Source of the DNA: Lachancea kluyveri NRRL Y-12651
Lineage: Eukaryota; Ascomycota; Saccharomycetes; Saccharomycetales; Saccharomycetaceae
Direction: 5' to 3'
Length of the DNA stretch: 64,000 nucleotides
Assembly: GCA_000149225.2 (NCBI GenBank)
Contig: CM000688.1
Location: forward strand, 620,001-684,000
The position numbers and the translations under genes were made by a program. Below are positions 27,326 through 36,619 of this stretch, in pieces (position 1 is the first letter of the stretch; each line of letters starts with the position of its first letter). Below the pieces are notes generated by a model. That model ran no database searches. It was not told the DNA's origin and saw nothing but the letters and a program-made list of their open reading frames with translations.

Positions 27326-28243
27326 ATGACTGAAGAACTTCCAACTCCTCTAATAATCGACGACCTTGACGGTGCTCACGATTCTACAAGAGTCTTCAAA
27401 GACTTGTTGGCAGGTACAGCTGGTGGTGTTTCTCAAGTATTGATTGGGCAACCGTTCGATACTACTAAAGTTCGCCTGCAAACCTCCTCTGTACCAACCA
27501 CTGCACTTGACGTGGTAAAAAAGCTAGTCAAAAATGAGGGTTTCAGAGGGTTTTACAAAGGTACTCTAACGCCATTAGTTGGTGTTGGCGCTTGTGTGTC
27601 AGTCCAATTTGGTGTTAACGAGGCTATGAAGCGTTTCTTTCACAGTAGAAATGGAAACAGTGGCCCTAATGAGACTCTGGGTTTGCTTCAATACTACCTT
27701 TGTGGCTTTGCTGGTGGTACTGCTAATTCTTTTTTGGCATCACCAATCGAGCATGTTAGAATCCGTCTACAGACTCAAACTGGGACCGGTGCTGCTGCTC
27801 AATTTCACGGTCCTTTGGACTGCATCAAGAAGTTGACAGCCAATAATAGCTTGATGCGTGGGCTTACCCCTACGATGCTGAGAGAGTCTCACGGTTGTGG
27901 TGTTTACTTTCTAACCTATGAAGCTCTCATTGCGAACGAACTTCATAAGGGTGTATCCAGAAGCGAAATCCCAACATGGAAGTTGTGCTTATTTGGAGCA
28001 ACTTCTGGTACAACTTTGTGGTTGATGATTTATCCATTGGATGTCATAAAATCTGTGATGCAGACAGATAGTTTGTTGCAACCAAAGCAGGGCAAGAACA
28101 TGTTGCAAGTTGCCAAGACGATATACTCAACCAGAGGTTTGAGCTCGTTTTTCAAAGGTTTCGGCCCAACAATGCTAAGAGCGGCACCTGCAAATGGAGC
28201 TACTTTTGCCACGTTTGAACTAGCTATGAGAGTTCTGGGCTGA
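27326..28243 (+). CDS. YMC2: Mitochondrial carrier, pre-duplication ortholog of YMC1/YMC2
   Basis: A 305-residue mitochondrial inner-membrane carrier from the ATG at 27326. It has the three tandem repeats of the family with P-x-D/E-x-x-K/R signatures: QPFDTTKVRLQT, SPIEHVRIRLQT and YPLDVIKSVMQT. S. cerevisiae has two duplicates, YMC1 (YPR058W) and YMC2 (YBR104W), described as carriers for organic or amino acids (reported links to oleate and glutamate metabolism, and glycine import for YMC1). This locus is the single ancestor of both: it is followed by ARO7 (YPR060C) and preceded by BRR1 (YPR057W) and SIF2 (YBR103W). I use the YMC2 symbol only as a label. Confidence 0.9.
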   Translation: MTEELPTPLIIDDLDGAHDSTRVFKDLLAGTAGGVSQVLIGQPFDTTKVRLQTSSVPTTALDVVKKLVKNEGFRGFYKGTLTPLVGVGACVSVQFGVNEAMKRFFHSRNGNSGPNETLGLLQYYLCGFAGGTANSFLASPIEHVRIRLQTQTGTGAAAQFHGPLDCIKKLTANNSLMRGLTPTMLRESHGCGVYFLTYEALIANELHKGVSRSEIPTWKLCLFGATSGTTLWLMIYPLDVIKSVMQTDSLLQPKQGKNMLQVAKTIYSTRGLSSFFKGFGPTMLRAAPANGATFATFELAMRVLG

Positions 28244-28425
28244 TGGAGTAAAAATGTTCTGCGTTGTCCAGGAAGGGAGTGGATGTTTTGCAGACAGCTA
28301 TACGTACTATGCTCATATCCACACTTTCTTTTTTTATTTTTTTCTTTATATGCATTTACTATCATTCATCTGGAAACTAGGGTAACAAAATAGTGTGATT
28401 TGAGCTACTATAAACGTTATTTACC

Positions 28426-29199
28426 TTATTCACATTCTAGCCTTCTCAATAGGTACTCGACCTCGACTTCTTTAGTTAATGGGATCACAAAGTCTTTGTA
28501 AATTTTAACCAAGTACTCTGGTGTTATCTTTCTATAACCTTCCTTGTTCGTTGGGTCAACGCCATAAACTTCGGCTTTAATACAGAGTCTTTGCAAGATC
28601 TTCTCTTCGACAGCAGAGTTGGTGATGCTTTTATAGATGCCGTCGATATCCTTCTCCTTAATCATTTTACTGTACAACTCCTTTTCCTTTTGAAATTTTG
28701 CTTCTGCCACAAATTTACCAAAGTGTATTCTTCTGCTCAAACTTTGTAGACAGTCGATGTCGGAAGTAGCGACGGACCCAAAGTTTTCCCAGCTTTCACC
28801 ATCGAATTTTGAGATAAGAGGGACAATTTGTTCGAGATAGACCTTCTTGATGTCTCTGTTGAAGTTCACTTGAGGGGAGTAACTTGCTAAAACCTGTGGG
28901 TAATTAACACTAGGCAAGATAGGCTTCAAAATCTTGTCCGGAAAGAAAGGGGTCTGATCTGGTGACTCAAATCTTCTAATTTGGGAGTTGACAATTTCTG
29001 ACTGCATCAAAGCCCAATCCAAGAAGCTACCATCAAAATCGGGTATTTGTAGGTCGGGACTATTTTCCTTGTAGACGGTGGGGCAGGTTGGAAAGTGAGA
29101 CCTTTCGATGAAGTTGAAGATGATGGTGTCTTCCATTTTGACTAGCTCATCTCTGATGTTTTGTAAATCCAAAACTGTCTCTGGTTTAAGGAAATCCAT
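28426..29199 (-). CDS. ARO7: ARO7, chorismate mutase
   Basis: A 257-residue all-helical chorismate mutase (256 in S. cerevisiae), starting MDFLKPETVLDLQNIRDELVKMED. It converts chorismate to prephenate, the first committed step to phenylalanine and tyrosine. The family enzyme is a cytosolic dimer inhibited by tyrosine and activated by tryptophan; the conserved N-terminal arginine and lysine (IRDELVKME) and the FIERSHFPTCPTVYKEN loop region are present. In S. cerevisiae this is YPR060C, adjacent to JID1, as here. Confidence 0.97.
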   Translation of the reverse strand: MDFLKPETVLDLQNIRDELVKMEDTIIFNFIERSHFPTCPTVYKENSPDLQIPDFDGSFLDWALMQSEIVNSQIRRFESPDQTPFFPDKILKPILPSVNYPQVLASYSPQVNFNRDIKKVYLEQIVPLISKFDGESWENFGSVATSDIDCLQSLSRRIHFGKFVAEAKFQKEKELYSKMIKEKDIDGIYKSITNSAVEEKILQRLCIKAEVYGVDPTNKEGYRKITPEYLVKIYKDFVIPLTKEVEVEYLLRRLECE

Positions 29200-29544
29200 A
29201 GTTTACCAAAGCTGTTGAATGAACCTGTGCAATGGGCTTGCTGGCTGATACAGAAAGCGTTGGTTTAATTTGAAAGATTTGCAATGCTTGTGGACGTCAC
29301 ATTATACGTTCAGCGAAATTTGGCCATTGCCTGATAAGCTATTATTTCCCAGTGAGATGTGCGATTGATATTTTTTTTTTCATTTTAAGCCGATCTGTCC
29401 AATAGCGTTTTCAGTATATTTAACTTGTTGTAAATAATGATTGGTAGTTCTCATAAACAAAAAATAAACAAAAATCAAAAAACAAACAGAGAATGTCTCA
29501 TATACTTACAACAATCAATTATCATTGACATCTCCCTTCAGTGG
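29200..29544. other. Intergenic region between JID1 3' end and ARO7 promoter
   Basis: 345 bases, AT-rich with a T9 tract near 29370 and A-rich stretches near 29460. It must contain the ARO7 promoter and the JID1 terminator. I see no gene. Confidence 0.6.
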
Positions 29545-30396
29545 TCATTCGTTTTCCGCTTTTGATTTTAAAAATTGAACCAACTCTTCATTCTTTTTCG
29601 CTTCTCGATCTAGATCGGCTTTACTCTTATAGAGCCCAAAAGTTCTAAACCATAAAAATCTTCTCAATCTGGACCACTTGTCTGTGTCTAATCCGTAATT
29701 GATATAAGCTTGGGTTAAATCCTTTTCAGTTTCATCATGTGTGAAGTTTTTCTGATTTATAGTTTCCTCTATTCTAGTTAGTAGTGCAGTAAACTCAACA
29801 CAGACGAATAAACCACACATCCATGCTAGTATCATCCACGCGGAAATCTTTTTCTGATCGGTCTTTCCTAAATTGTTAACATCTTCCCATGTACCTGCAT
29901 TCCAATAGTCGGAATTGGAGTGATAGTCATTGCTGGTGGCACCCGCATTCGAACTAGCGTACGAGCTAACGTGGCTTGAAAATGCAACAGGCCCGTGAGA
30001 CCAGCCGGTCTTGTACCTGTCATAAATACCTTTCCTTCGAGAGTCCGTTAGCAAATCGTATGCTTCGTTTAAGACTTTAAAGCGATATAGTTTATCAGCC
30101 GTCGTTAAAGTAGGGCTGTCCCCTGTGATATCTGTATGGTGATGGGGTTTTGTCGCTAGAATGGTGATATTATTTGAAATATCTGGATGGTATAGTTTGG
30201 CCAAGGCATGATACTTCTTTTTCAAATCATTTGGATTGATAGAGCCAGGTGGCACTCCAAACACCTCGTAGGGAGTAGGGGTTTTTGTTGAAGGCCACAT
30301 GTCATCGCGATGATTCTTATCCTCAGGCTTTGGGAAAGTAGCATAGCGACGTAACAGTAATCCCTTTAACGGATTGGTTCTGCTTAAGCTAAGCAT
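29545..30396 (-). CDS. JID1: JID1, mitochondrial J-domain protein
   Basis: A 283-residue protein (301 in S. cerevisiae). The N-terminus (MLSLSRTNPLKGLLLRRYA) is arginine-rich and amphipathic, like a mitochondrial presequence. The J domain spans about residues 40-125 with the essential HPD tripeptide in KLYHPDIS, so it can stimulate an Hsp70 ATPase. A transmembrane segment follows at about residues 189-208 (WMILAWMCGLFVCVEFTAL). In S. cerevisiae it is a mitochondrial inner-membrane Hsp40-type co-chaperone. It is divergent from FCY1 across about 1 kb. Confidence 0.92.
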   Translation of the reverse strand: MLSLSRTNPLKGLLLRRYATFPKPEDKNHRDDMWPSTKTPTPYEVFGVPPGSINPNDLKKKYHALAKLYHPDISNNITILATKPHHHTDITGDSPTLTTADKLYRFKVLNEAYDLLTDSRRKGIYDRYKTGWSHGPVAFSSHVSSYASSNAGATSNDYHSNSDYWNAGTWEDVNNLGKTDQKKISAWMILAWMCGLFVCVEFTALLTRIEETINQKNFTHDETEKDLTQAYINYGLDTDKWSRLRRFLWFRTFGLYKSKADLDREAKKNEELVQFLKSKAENE

Positions 30397-31443
30397 GATT
30401 ATGAAGTGGATGTCTATTTTGTGGTACTAGCTTTGATTTGGTTAGTTTGCACGGTAGCTGTAATAAAAAAGAAGCGGTAGGAAGAATGGGAGGGAGGGAA
30501 ATATAAAATATTAAAGCAGTTTGGGAATATAATCAAAATTAAAATCTTATCAGAACGTGCTGTTTTGTAGCTTGTTCACTGTCTCTTTTTTTTTTTCTCC
30601 TTGTTGTATCTGTAGAAAGTTGATATGATTGCAATAGTTGAATAATTTGCTCAAGAAAACTGTCAACTCAATGGAACTACAGACGTTCAGAAGACAAAGC
30701 TTTCGTAAAAAATCATATAGAAAAAAAAACACTACGGCATCCACCAAGCTTAAAACTGACCTTTGTAGTTTTATTTATCTAATTTAACTCTAAGGGTCAA
30801 ATAGAATCCAAGATTCTTGATGCCATGCGAGTGCCTGCGCACGGAGGCAAAGATAGTTTCAGTTGAGACAATTGACTACTGTACTTGACCATCGGTATAC
30901 GACAGCCCCTTATATTACGTACCACTTGTGAGGGCGAGTGTGTTTGAAGCATATGCCGTAATGCGTGTAAACATGATAGACAACCAGAATACTATTTATC
31001 GGTATGCCCATAGATTTTTAGAATTGGTTACTGTGAAGAGACAAGAAAGATTTACAAAGAGGAATAGTTGCGGTAAATTAATAGCCTCAATGTACACATT
31101 TACAAGTGGCAACATCGTACACCACAAGACTAAGGGTAGGGCTTCTCTCGATATTACATTCTGCAGACATCATTTTAGGGACTGTCGGAAAAAAATTAAT
31201 GTAGAAAATGCCTGGTACAAACGTTGTTTACTCAAGTAGTTTCTTGTAGCCAGCAAGCGTGTTATGCGATGGCAATAGTGATCTTGGCATCATTCCAACA
31301 CCTTATATGCAGATGTCATGGAGTTCCGTAAGACGGATGTAAATTCCGCTGTCAGACTCACAAACTCGCAAAAACGGAAAAAAAATCACAAATTTTAACC
31401 GGTAAGTTTCCTGTCAAGTGTTACCACCAGAACCAGTTGAAAA
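30397..31443. other. Intergenic region between JID1 and FCY1
   Basis: About 1,050 bases between divergent genes. Short open frames here (30550-30747 minus; 30928-31239 plus, starting at a GTG) show no family resemblance. No RNA gene or repeat was recognised. Confidence 0.6.
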
Positions 31444-31902
31444 ATGAGTAAATGGGATACACTTGGTATGGATATTGCCTACGAAGAGGCCGCAAAGGGG
31501 TTTGAGGAAGGCGGTGTTCCAATCGGTGGGTGTTTGATCAATAATAAAGATGGCAAGATACTAGGTCGTGGACACAATATGAGGTTCCAAAAAGGCAGCG
31601 CTACGTTGCATGGAGAAATTTCAACCTTGGAGAATGCGGGCAGATTAAACGGCTCGGTGTACAAGGATTGTACACTATACACCACTCTTTCACCTTGTGA
31701 TATGTGTACTGGTGCCATGCTATTGTACGGAATTTCACGTTGTGTTGTTGGCGAAAATATCAACTTTAAAAGTGATGGTGAACAATATTTGAAATCTAGA
31801 GGCATTGATGTTGTAGTTGTCCAAGACGAACGCTGTAAAGAAATTATGAAGAAGTTTATTGACGAAAGACCTGAAGACTGGTTTGAAGATATCGGCGAGT
31901 AG
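31444..31902 (+). CDS. FCY1: FCY1, cytosine deaminase
   Basis: A 152-residue zinc-dependent deaminase (158 in S. cerevisiae). The zinc site is complete: H56 and catalytic E58 in TLHGEIS, and C85/C88 in SPCDMC. It converts cytosine to uracil in pyrimidine salvage and also acts on 5-fluorocytosine. The C-terminus ERPEDWFEDIGE is the conserved helix that closes the active site. In S. cerevisiae this is YPR062W, between JID1 and YPR063C, the same order as here. Confidence 0.97.
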   Translation: MSKWDTLGMDIAYEEAAKGFEEGGVPIGGCLINNKDGKILGRGHNMRFQKGSATLHGEISTLENAGRLNGSVYKDCTLYTTLSPCDMCTGAMLLYGISRCVVGENINFKSDGEQYLKSRGIDVVVVQDERCKEIMKKFIDERPEDWFEDIGE

Positions 31903-32040
31903 ACAAGCTTTTGGTTGTTTTTTGTTGTTTTTTTTTTTCGTTTTTCTCTCAAAAATTCTTGTTCATTCTAGATAGTATTAGTCTTTTCTAATCGACCTGC
32001 GTTTACTTTATATACAACTAAACAGTTAAAAGGCTACTTA

Positions 32041-32455
32041 TCAGGCTGCTTTCTCCGCTTTTTTTGGAGGTACACTAACAGATTGGGGAAACGCTAGTCC
32101 CATGTAGCATACTAGCAAACTGACGACACTCATACCAATCTTTACGATGGGACTTTGCTCGGGGCTATTGGATTCGGAAGGTTCAGCAGTCAAATAGTAG
32201 TGGAAGGTTGTCAACAAAGCAAACCATGCCAAGAATTTGTTTTTCATAAACATAGCGGCCATTGGCATCGACTGTGATAGGATTCCCTGACTAGAGGAGG
32301 AGTAAGAAGTCTTTGCAACAGGGACATGCTTGTAACTGGAGATGAAATATAGGAGTTAGTAAGGAACTAGTTATAGAGTGGAATGAAGAGGAAGCGAAAG
32401 TCCTGTTTACCTACGGGATAGACAGATCCGGGCGTTTGACGTTGTTCAATGGCAT
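32041..32455 (-). CDS. YPR063C ortholog, small ER membrane protein with one intron
   Basis: Spliced 111-residue protein. Exon 1 is 32455-32415 (41 bases) and exon 2 is 32335-32041 (295 bases); the 79-base intron 32414-32336 has 5' site GTAGGT, a TACTAAC branch sequence and 3' site CCAG. The joined frame reads MPLNNVKRPDLSIP / YKHVPVAKTSYSSSSQG. SQGILSQSMPMAAMF and the hydrophobic segments after it match the S. cerevisiae ortholog, also an intron gene and reported at the ER. It resembles Asterix/PAT10-type small membrane proteins, which act in membrane-protein insertion in animals; that link is inference. If the intron is retained, the stop TAG lies at the 5' splice site. Confidence 0.88.
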
Positions 32456-33800
32456 TTCTTTTCTTTCAATTTTTTGGTTCTGGTGACTATCTATCCAAAT
32501 AAAGTTCAACTGCTAATTTTTTTTTTTCCTCCTTCCATGAAATCTTTCCTCTTTTTTAAATCACGTGATATAGTATATATTACTACCAAATAGCGGTGTG
32601 AGACTTGTCATAGCTAAATTTGTAGTAGGCCTTGGCAACGGAAAGGAAAGAAAAATAGCTTTCACTAACCGAGTAATTGGAGTTTAAAGTTGGACCTTTA
32701 TTTTAATTGGCATTGTATTATCCTTCTCTTATCAATACTGCGATTACTATCGTACTACGCACCGCTTTGTTTCAAATAGCCGTGGTTAAAATCTTTGGGA
32801 TATCTCGGGTATCGTATACGGGCTATAATACTTTCCTTAGCTGCAGTATGCCCAGAGAACTGAAACGCTACTAGACAAACAATACTCAAGAGATTCGCGA
32901 TGAATTATCTTGTCTCCAAAGGCCTGCACGCAAACCTGCTTTATTAGTACAAAACGTGCGGGTGTGCTTTCTTCTGCTACTAAGCAGAACCCTTACTGGG
33001 CATTCTTCAATCGCATGAGAGAATTTGGATTTTTCCCTGTTTGTTCGCTGCTGACGAATTCTTCCGATTTCCTTTGTTAGATGCATGCTTTACGACTCAC
33101 CCCCGTCACGAGACGTTACGGGTGCCCCAGGTGTGACTTGTTATCGTCGTAGACGCAGATATTGCCTCATGCGTATTTAGTAGTCATCTCACAGAGTGAA
33201 ATAAAGTTGAGCCTATTAATTTTCGCTTCCAGTCGTTTCTAGCAGATGTATAAATTTAGACTGAGAATCTCGCAGTATCTCAGAAAGGAAAGGCAATTAT
33301 CTTTGTCAATGCTTTTATTTCCAATGCAGCCTTTGTATTCTTGAAGGTGTTTCAAGATTCGCGCGGCTAGGTTAGCCAGTCGAAAAACTTTTGGTATACA
33401 CTGACAATGGAGTGTAGAAAAAGAATAGTAGCAGTAAATAAAGAAAAATTATAACGCTAAATAATGTACATACCAAATTAAAGAATATCCGTGTAAAATG
33501 TTTTATCTAATTAATGCATCTGTTATTCATCTTATTTTTTAAATAAACCCCTTTCAAAAAATCATTATCCTATTGCATGCTGTACCTTGCTCCTCCGGTA
33601 GGTCGACTGTTGACTTCCATGATTACTAGCGCTTTGTTTCAAAGAATTAAAAGCTCGGGCTTTTGAATAAAGCCGCTCAAATACTGGATACCAATAAAAA
33701 CCGAACACCTTTTAAGTAGATGTTAATAATCACTTTTAGTGATTGTGAAGTGTGAGTGAAAAAAAAAAAAAAAATTAAAGGGAAATACCAATGGAGGGTA
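32456..33800. other. Intergenic region between the YPR063C ortholog and VID24
   Basis: About 1,345 bases upstream of the YPR063C ortholog and downstream of VID24, unusually long for this genome. A palindromic E-box ATCACGTGAT (32560-32569) lies about 105 bases upstream of the YPR063C start and fits Cbf1 or Pho4. I see no gene, tRNA or repeat in the remainder. Confidence 0.6.
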
Positions 33801-34817
33801 TTAACAAAATTCGAAATCACAAGCAGATTCCATGCCACTCATAACCGGAGACAACTCCAATTGTTGGAACTTTTCAGCGTCCTTATGGTAGTAGAATCCC
33901 AGAATATTGCCAGTGACTTGATCATGAACAATATAGTAGTATCCATCGTAAGATGCACCTTCCACAGAATCAATCTCCGCGTCTGGTACCAGAAATTTTT
34001 CTTTCCACCTCATAAAAATGAATCTGTTGCAGAGGTAGTTTTCATGGGTATATTGTCCATTTAGTATTTGGTGTAAGATGTTCACATCAGCATCTCCACC
34101 AACACAGTTGGATTGTACATTAGCATAGTTTGTGTATTTGTGATAGGCATTGGGTTTGCCATTGCAAGCGTATGAAGTGGAGCTGGAATGCTTGTTATTA
34201 GAGGCAGGTCTGCGCATGCACAATTCCTTAAAGCATGGGAAATTTAACCAGTGCTCTAAATCAACATGGTCGTTGCCCTTGTAGGCGTTTAACTCCTCTG
34301 GGATGCATGAGGACAAGAATCCTATCGTATCCATCACAGTGAAACTTTCGAAAAATGTTGTAATTTCAGGGTGTTGATTAGTTAATCCGCGGATTGTAAG
34401 AAATCCTGTTAGATGGGGAGTGGTTGTCGTTGCTGGTGTGGTGGGTAAGTCGACAGTCTGTAAGTCAACGATCACTTGGTACTTCTTGTAACCAGAAACC
34501 TGGTACCCAGTAAACTTCATTCTAGGTTTCAAAAAATTAGTACGCGTAGTGGCATCTACCCTTGTATCATTTGACACATTGTTGTAGGCCGAGTTGTCCT
34601 CCAAAATATATTTCTTTGGAGACGCTATACTATCCTGGTGTTGCAGAGAGTTTAAGCTCGCTAGAGAATCTCTAGAAGAGCACTTGTACAAAGATTCTTC
34701 TTCTCTGCATTGTTGTATGAGTTTGTTTGTCAGTTGTAAAGGGGGTGTCAGTGGCCTGGGGCAGACTGAAGAAAGAACTGCATCTTTCTTCAGGGACTTG
34801 ACGGTTTCGTTGATCAT
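33801..34817 (-). CDS. VID24: VID24/GID4, substrate receptor of the GID ubiquitin ligase
   Basis: A 338-residue protein (362 in S. cerevisiae). After a variable, serine-rich N-terminus, the Vid24/Gid4 beta-barrel domain runs from about residue 105: MKFTGYQVSGYKKYQVIVDLQTVDL, LTGFLTIRGLTNQHPEITTFFE, and the C-terminal FIFMRWKEKFLVPD and GASYDGYYYIVHDQVTGNILGFYYH. Gid4 recognises N-terminal proline degrons on gluconeogenic enzymes and joins the GID complex when glucose is returned to starved cells. In S. cerevisiae it is YBR105C. It is divergent from ROX1 across 875 bases. Confidence 0.95.
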   Translation of the reverse strand: MINETVKSLKKDAVLSSVCPRPLTPPLQLTNKLIQQCREEESLYKCSSRDSLASLNSLQHQDSIASPKKYILEDNSAYNNVSNDTRVDATTRTNFLKPRMKFTGYQVSGYKKYQVIVDLQTVDLPTTPATTTTPHLTGFLTIRGLTNQHPEITTFFESFTVMDTIGFLSSCIPEELNAYKGNDHVDLEHWLNFPCFKELCMRRPASNNKHSSSTSYACNGKPNAYHKYTNYANVQSNCVGGDADVNILHQILNGQYTHENYLCNRFIFMRWKEKFLVPDAEIDSVEGASYDGYYYIVHDQVTGNILGFYYHKDAEKFQQLELSPVMSGMESACDFEFC

Positions 34818-35692
34818 TATAGCGGAGTATCGTGTTATAGAGCTGTACTCTTACAGCAGTAGGAGAGATCAACTATTAAAGATGGGCGCACCTGCGTGAG
34901 TTTAAATATTCTGATGCCTGTTCCATCGTGCAGAGCCACAACACCCGACGACATTTCTCTTTCTTTGCTAGTTTCTTTTTTTTTTCTATTTCGCTCAGTC
35001 CGCAGCGCTCCACCTTTTCTTTTTTTTCTAATTTTTCCATCTCTCCCTTTCTTTTTTTTTTCCGGTCGGTCTTGTTTTTCCGTTTGAGCCCAGGTCACAT
35101 GATCATATGACTAGAAGTCATGTAATCATGGTTCACGGGCAACCTACAGGGAAAGCAGCTTTCAATTTATGCAAGTATTAGCCCCGGCAGGTGAGCTTAC
35201 GCCCGAAGTACTCCTTTTGTTAATGCCGAAAGGGCACGCAGATTACCCAACGCAAAAGGCAAAATGAGATCTTTACAGCTCAGTGCATTGGGTTCAACGA
35301 CTTATCTCTCGACAAGATGCATGCGTACGGCAACAGGATTACGAAGAAATTCAAAGAAGCTTGTGCTTCACCGTTTTCGCTTGCAAGTATAGATATGTCG
35401 TATATGTGACCGTCACTTTAGTGGTACATGATTCCTTGGCACTTTCGATTTACGATTCGGACATAGAGCACTATGGGAAATCTTTTTAAAGTTGCTGATA
35501 CAGCGAGAATGGGCATTTTCTCTATCGACGTGCAGTTTTTTCTTGCTTTTTTTCACGCCTTTTTTTTTGCTATTCATGGAACAGGCTTAAACTCGCATAT
35601 ATAAAGGAGAAGAGATTCCTTTGTTATAAGCACTGTTAAAGTCTAATGTGTTATGTATTACTATTGTTTTGCTTTTTCCAAATAAGGCTATA
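34818..35692. promoter_or_regulatory. Divergent promoter region VID24-ROX1
   Basis: 875 bases. T-rich tracts (34975-35060) are followed by an inverted repeat ATGACT-AGA-AGTCAT at 35107-35121 and an RTCACRTG-type site (GTCACATG, 35094-35101). A TATA box (TATATAAAG) near 35599 precedes ROX1 by about 95 bases. A 15-codon upstream ORF at 35646-35693 overlaps the ROX1 start. No protein-coding gene is visible. Confidence 0.6.
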
Positions 35693-35693
35693 A
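35646..35693 (+). CDS. Upstream ORF of ROX1 (15 codons, stop overlaps ROX1 start)
   Basis: ATG at 35646, then MCYVLLLFCFFQIRL and a TAA stop at 35691-35693. The final A of the stop is the A of the ROX1 ATG (TAATG). The TATA-like box near 35599 lies about 47 bases upstream, so depending on the transcription start this uORF may or may not be within the mRNA. Whether it is translated is unknown. Confidence 0.35.
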   Translation: MCYVLLLFCFFQIRL

Positions 35694-36619
35694 TGGAGGA
35701 AAAGATACCAAGACCGAGAAATGCTTTCATCCTGTTCAGACAGCATCATCATAAGTTGTTGATAGATCAGCTGAGAGAAGAGGGTAAACCGATCCCACAT
35801 AACAGCGAAATATCTAAATTACTGGGCACCAGATGGCGTAGTCTGTCGACCGACGAAAAGTCCTACTGGGATAGCAAAGCGCAACTAGAAAAAGAGGAAC
35901 ATGAGAAAAAATATCCAGACTACAAATACAGACCTGTGAGGAGGAAACGTAGAGCCAATAGCGTTCCTGGAATTCCGACAACTTTTCAACAGCATCCTGT
36001 CATGTCAAATTCTGTCCCGATGCCTATCCATCCAACAGTTTACAGGGCAGAGACTGAGTATATCCATGAGCCTCACTTCCCGCCGACAAGCGCGGAGAGC
36101 ATATACTCGATCCATAACCACAGTAGAAATAATATCTATCCACCTTTGCTTCCTGCTTTCCAATTCTGGCGCGCGCCTCAACAGCAATTACAGCAAATGC
36201 GAGGCTCTACGAGTAGTGGTGACGGCAGGAATTATACTGGGAGCAGCTCGGGTAGCTTTAGCTCTACCAGCACAAACAGCTCTGGAAGCTACAGTACTGC
36301 AGGATCCTTACTTAGCAACAACCTGCCACACTTTCCCTATCAAGACAAGCAGTTGCAGCAGCCGCACCAGCACCCACACCAACAGCAGCAGCAGCAACAA
36401 AGCTTTACGCATCCCTATCGTCATATGACTCAACCACAGCAGCAACAAGGGCAGCAATTGCAATACCAACAACATTTACTACAACAGCAAGGTCAACAGC
36501 ACCAACATTTACAGCTACAGCAGCAGCAACCTTCGCAACACCAAGAACAGCTTCATTTCGCGAGCATGCAAGTTCGCTCACCCCCTGCTGCAATGTATAG
36601 CTTTGAAAGAGAAAAGTAA
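35693..36619 (+). CDS. ROX1: ROX1, HMG-box repressor of hypoxic genes
   Basis: A 308-residue protein (368 in S. cerevisiae) starting MEEKIPRPRNAFILFRQHHH. The HMG box covers about residues 5-80 (PRPRNAFILFRQHHHKLL, SKLLGTRWRSLS, KKYPDYKYRPVRRKRR) and bends DNA at ATTGTT sites. The rest is low complexity: serine-rich (about 175-205), then glutamine- and histidine-rich (about 220-290). In S. cerevisiae Rox1 represses anaerobic genes in oxygen by recruiting the Cyc8-Tup1 corepressor; the CYC8 gene lies about 20 kb to the right. A weak Rox1-like site (ACTATTGTTTTG, 35660-35671) lies just upstream, compatible with the known autorepression. Confidence 0.93.
   Translation: MEEKIPRPRNAFILFRQHHHKLLIDQLREEGKPIPHNSEISKLLGTRWRSLSTDEKSYWDSKAQLEKEEHEKKYPDYKYRPVRRKRRANSVPGIPTTFQQHPVMSNSVPMPIHPTVYRAETEYIHEPHFPPTSAESIYSIHNHSRNNIYPPLLPAFQFWRAPQQQLQQMRGSTSSGDGRNYTGSSSGSFSSTSTNSSGSYSTAGSLLSNNLPHFPYQDKQLQQPHQHPHQQQQQQQSFTHPYRHMTQPQQQQGQQLQYQQHLLQQQGQQHQHLQLQQQQPSQHQEQLHFASMQVRSPPAAMYSFEREK

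Noticed and set aside
30928-31239. 103-codon open frame between JID1 and FCY1
   Set aside because: It starts at a GTG, and neither composition nor any motif suggests a real protein.
32560-32640. Possible centromere (CDEI-like ATCACGTG followed by AT-rich DNA)
   Set aside because: No CDEIII-like sequence with a central CCGAA lies 80-160 bases away, and the syntenic region in S. cerevisiae is not centromeric.
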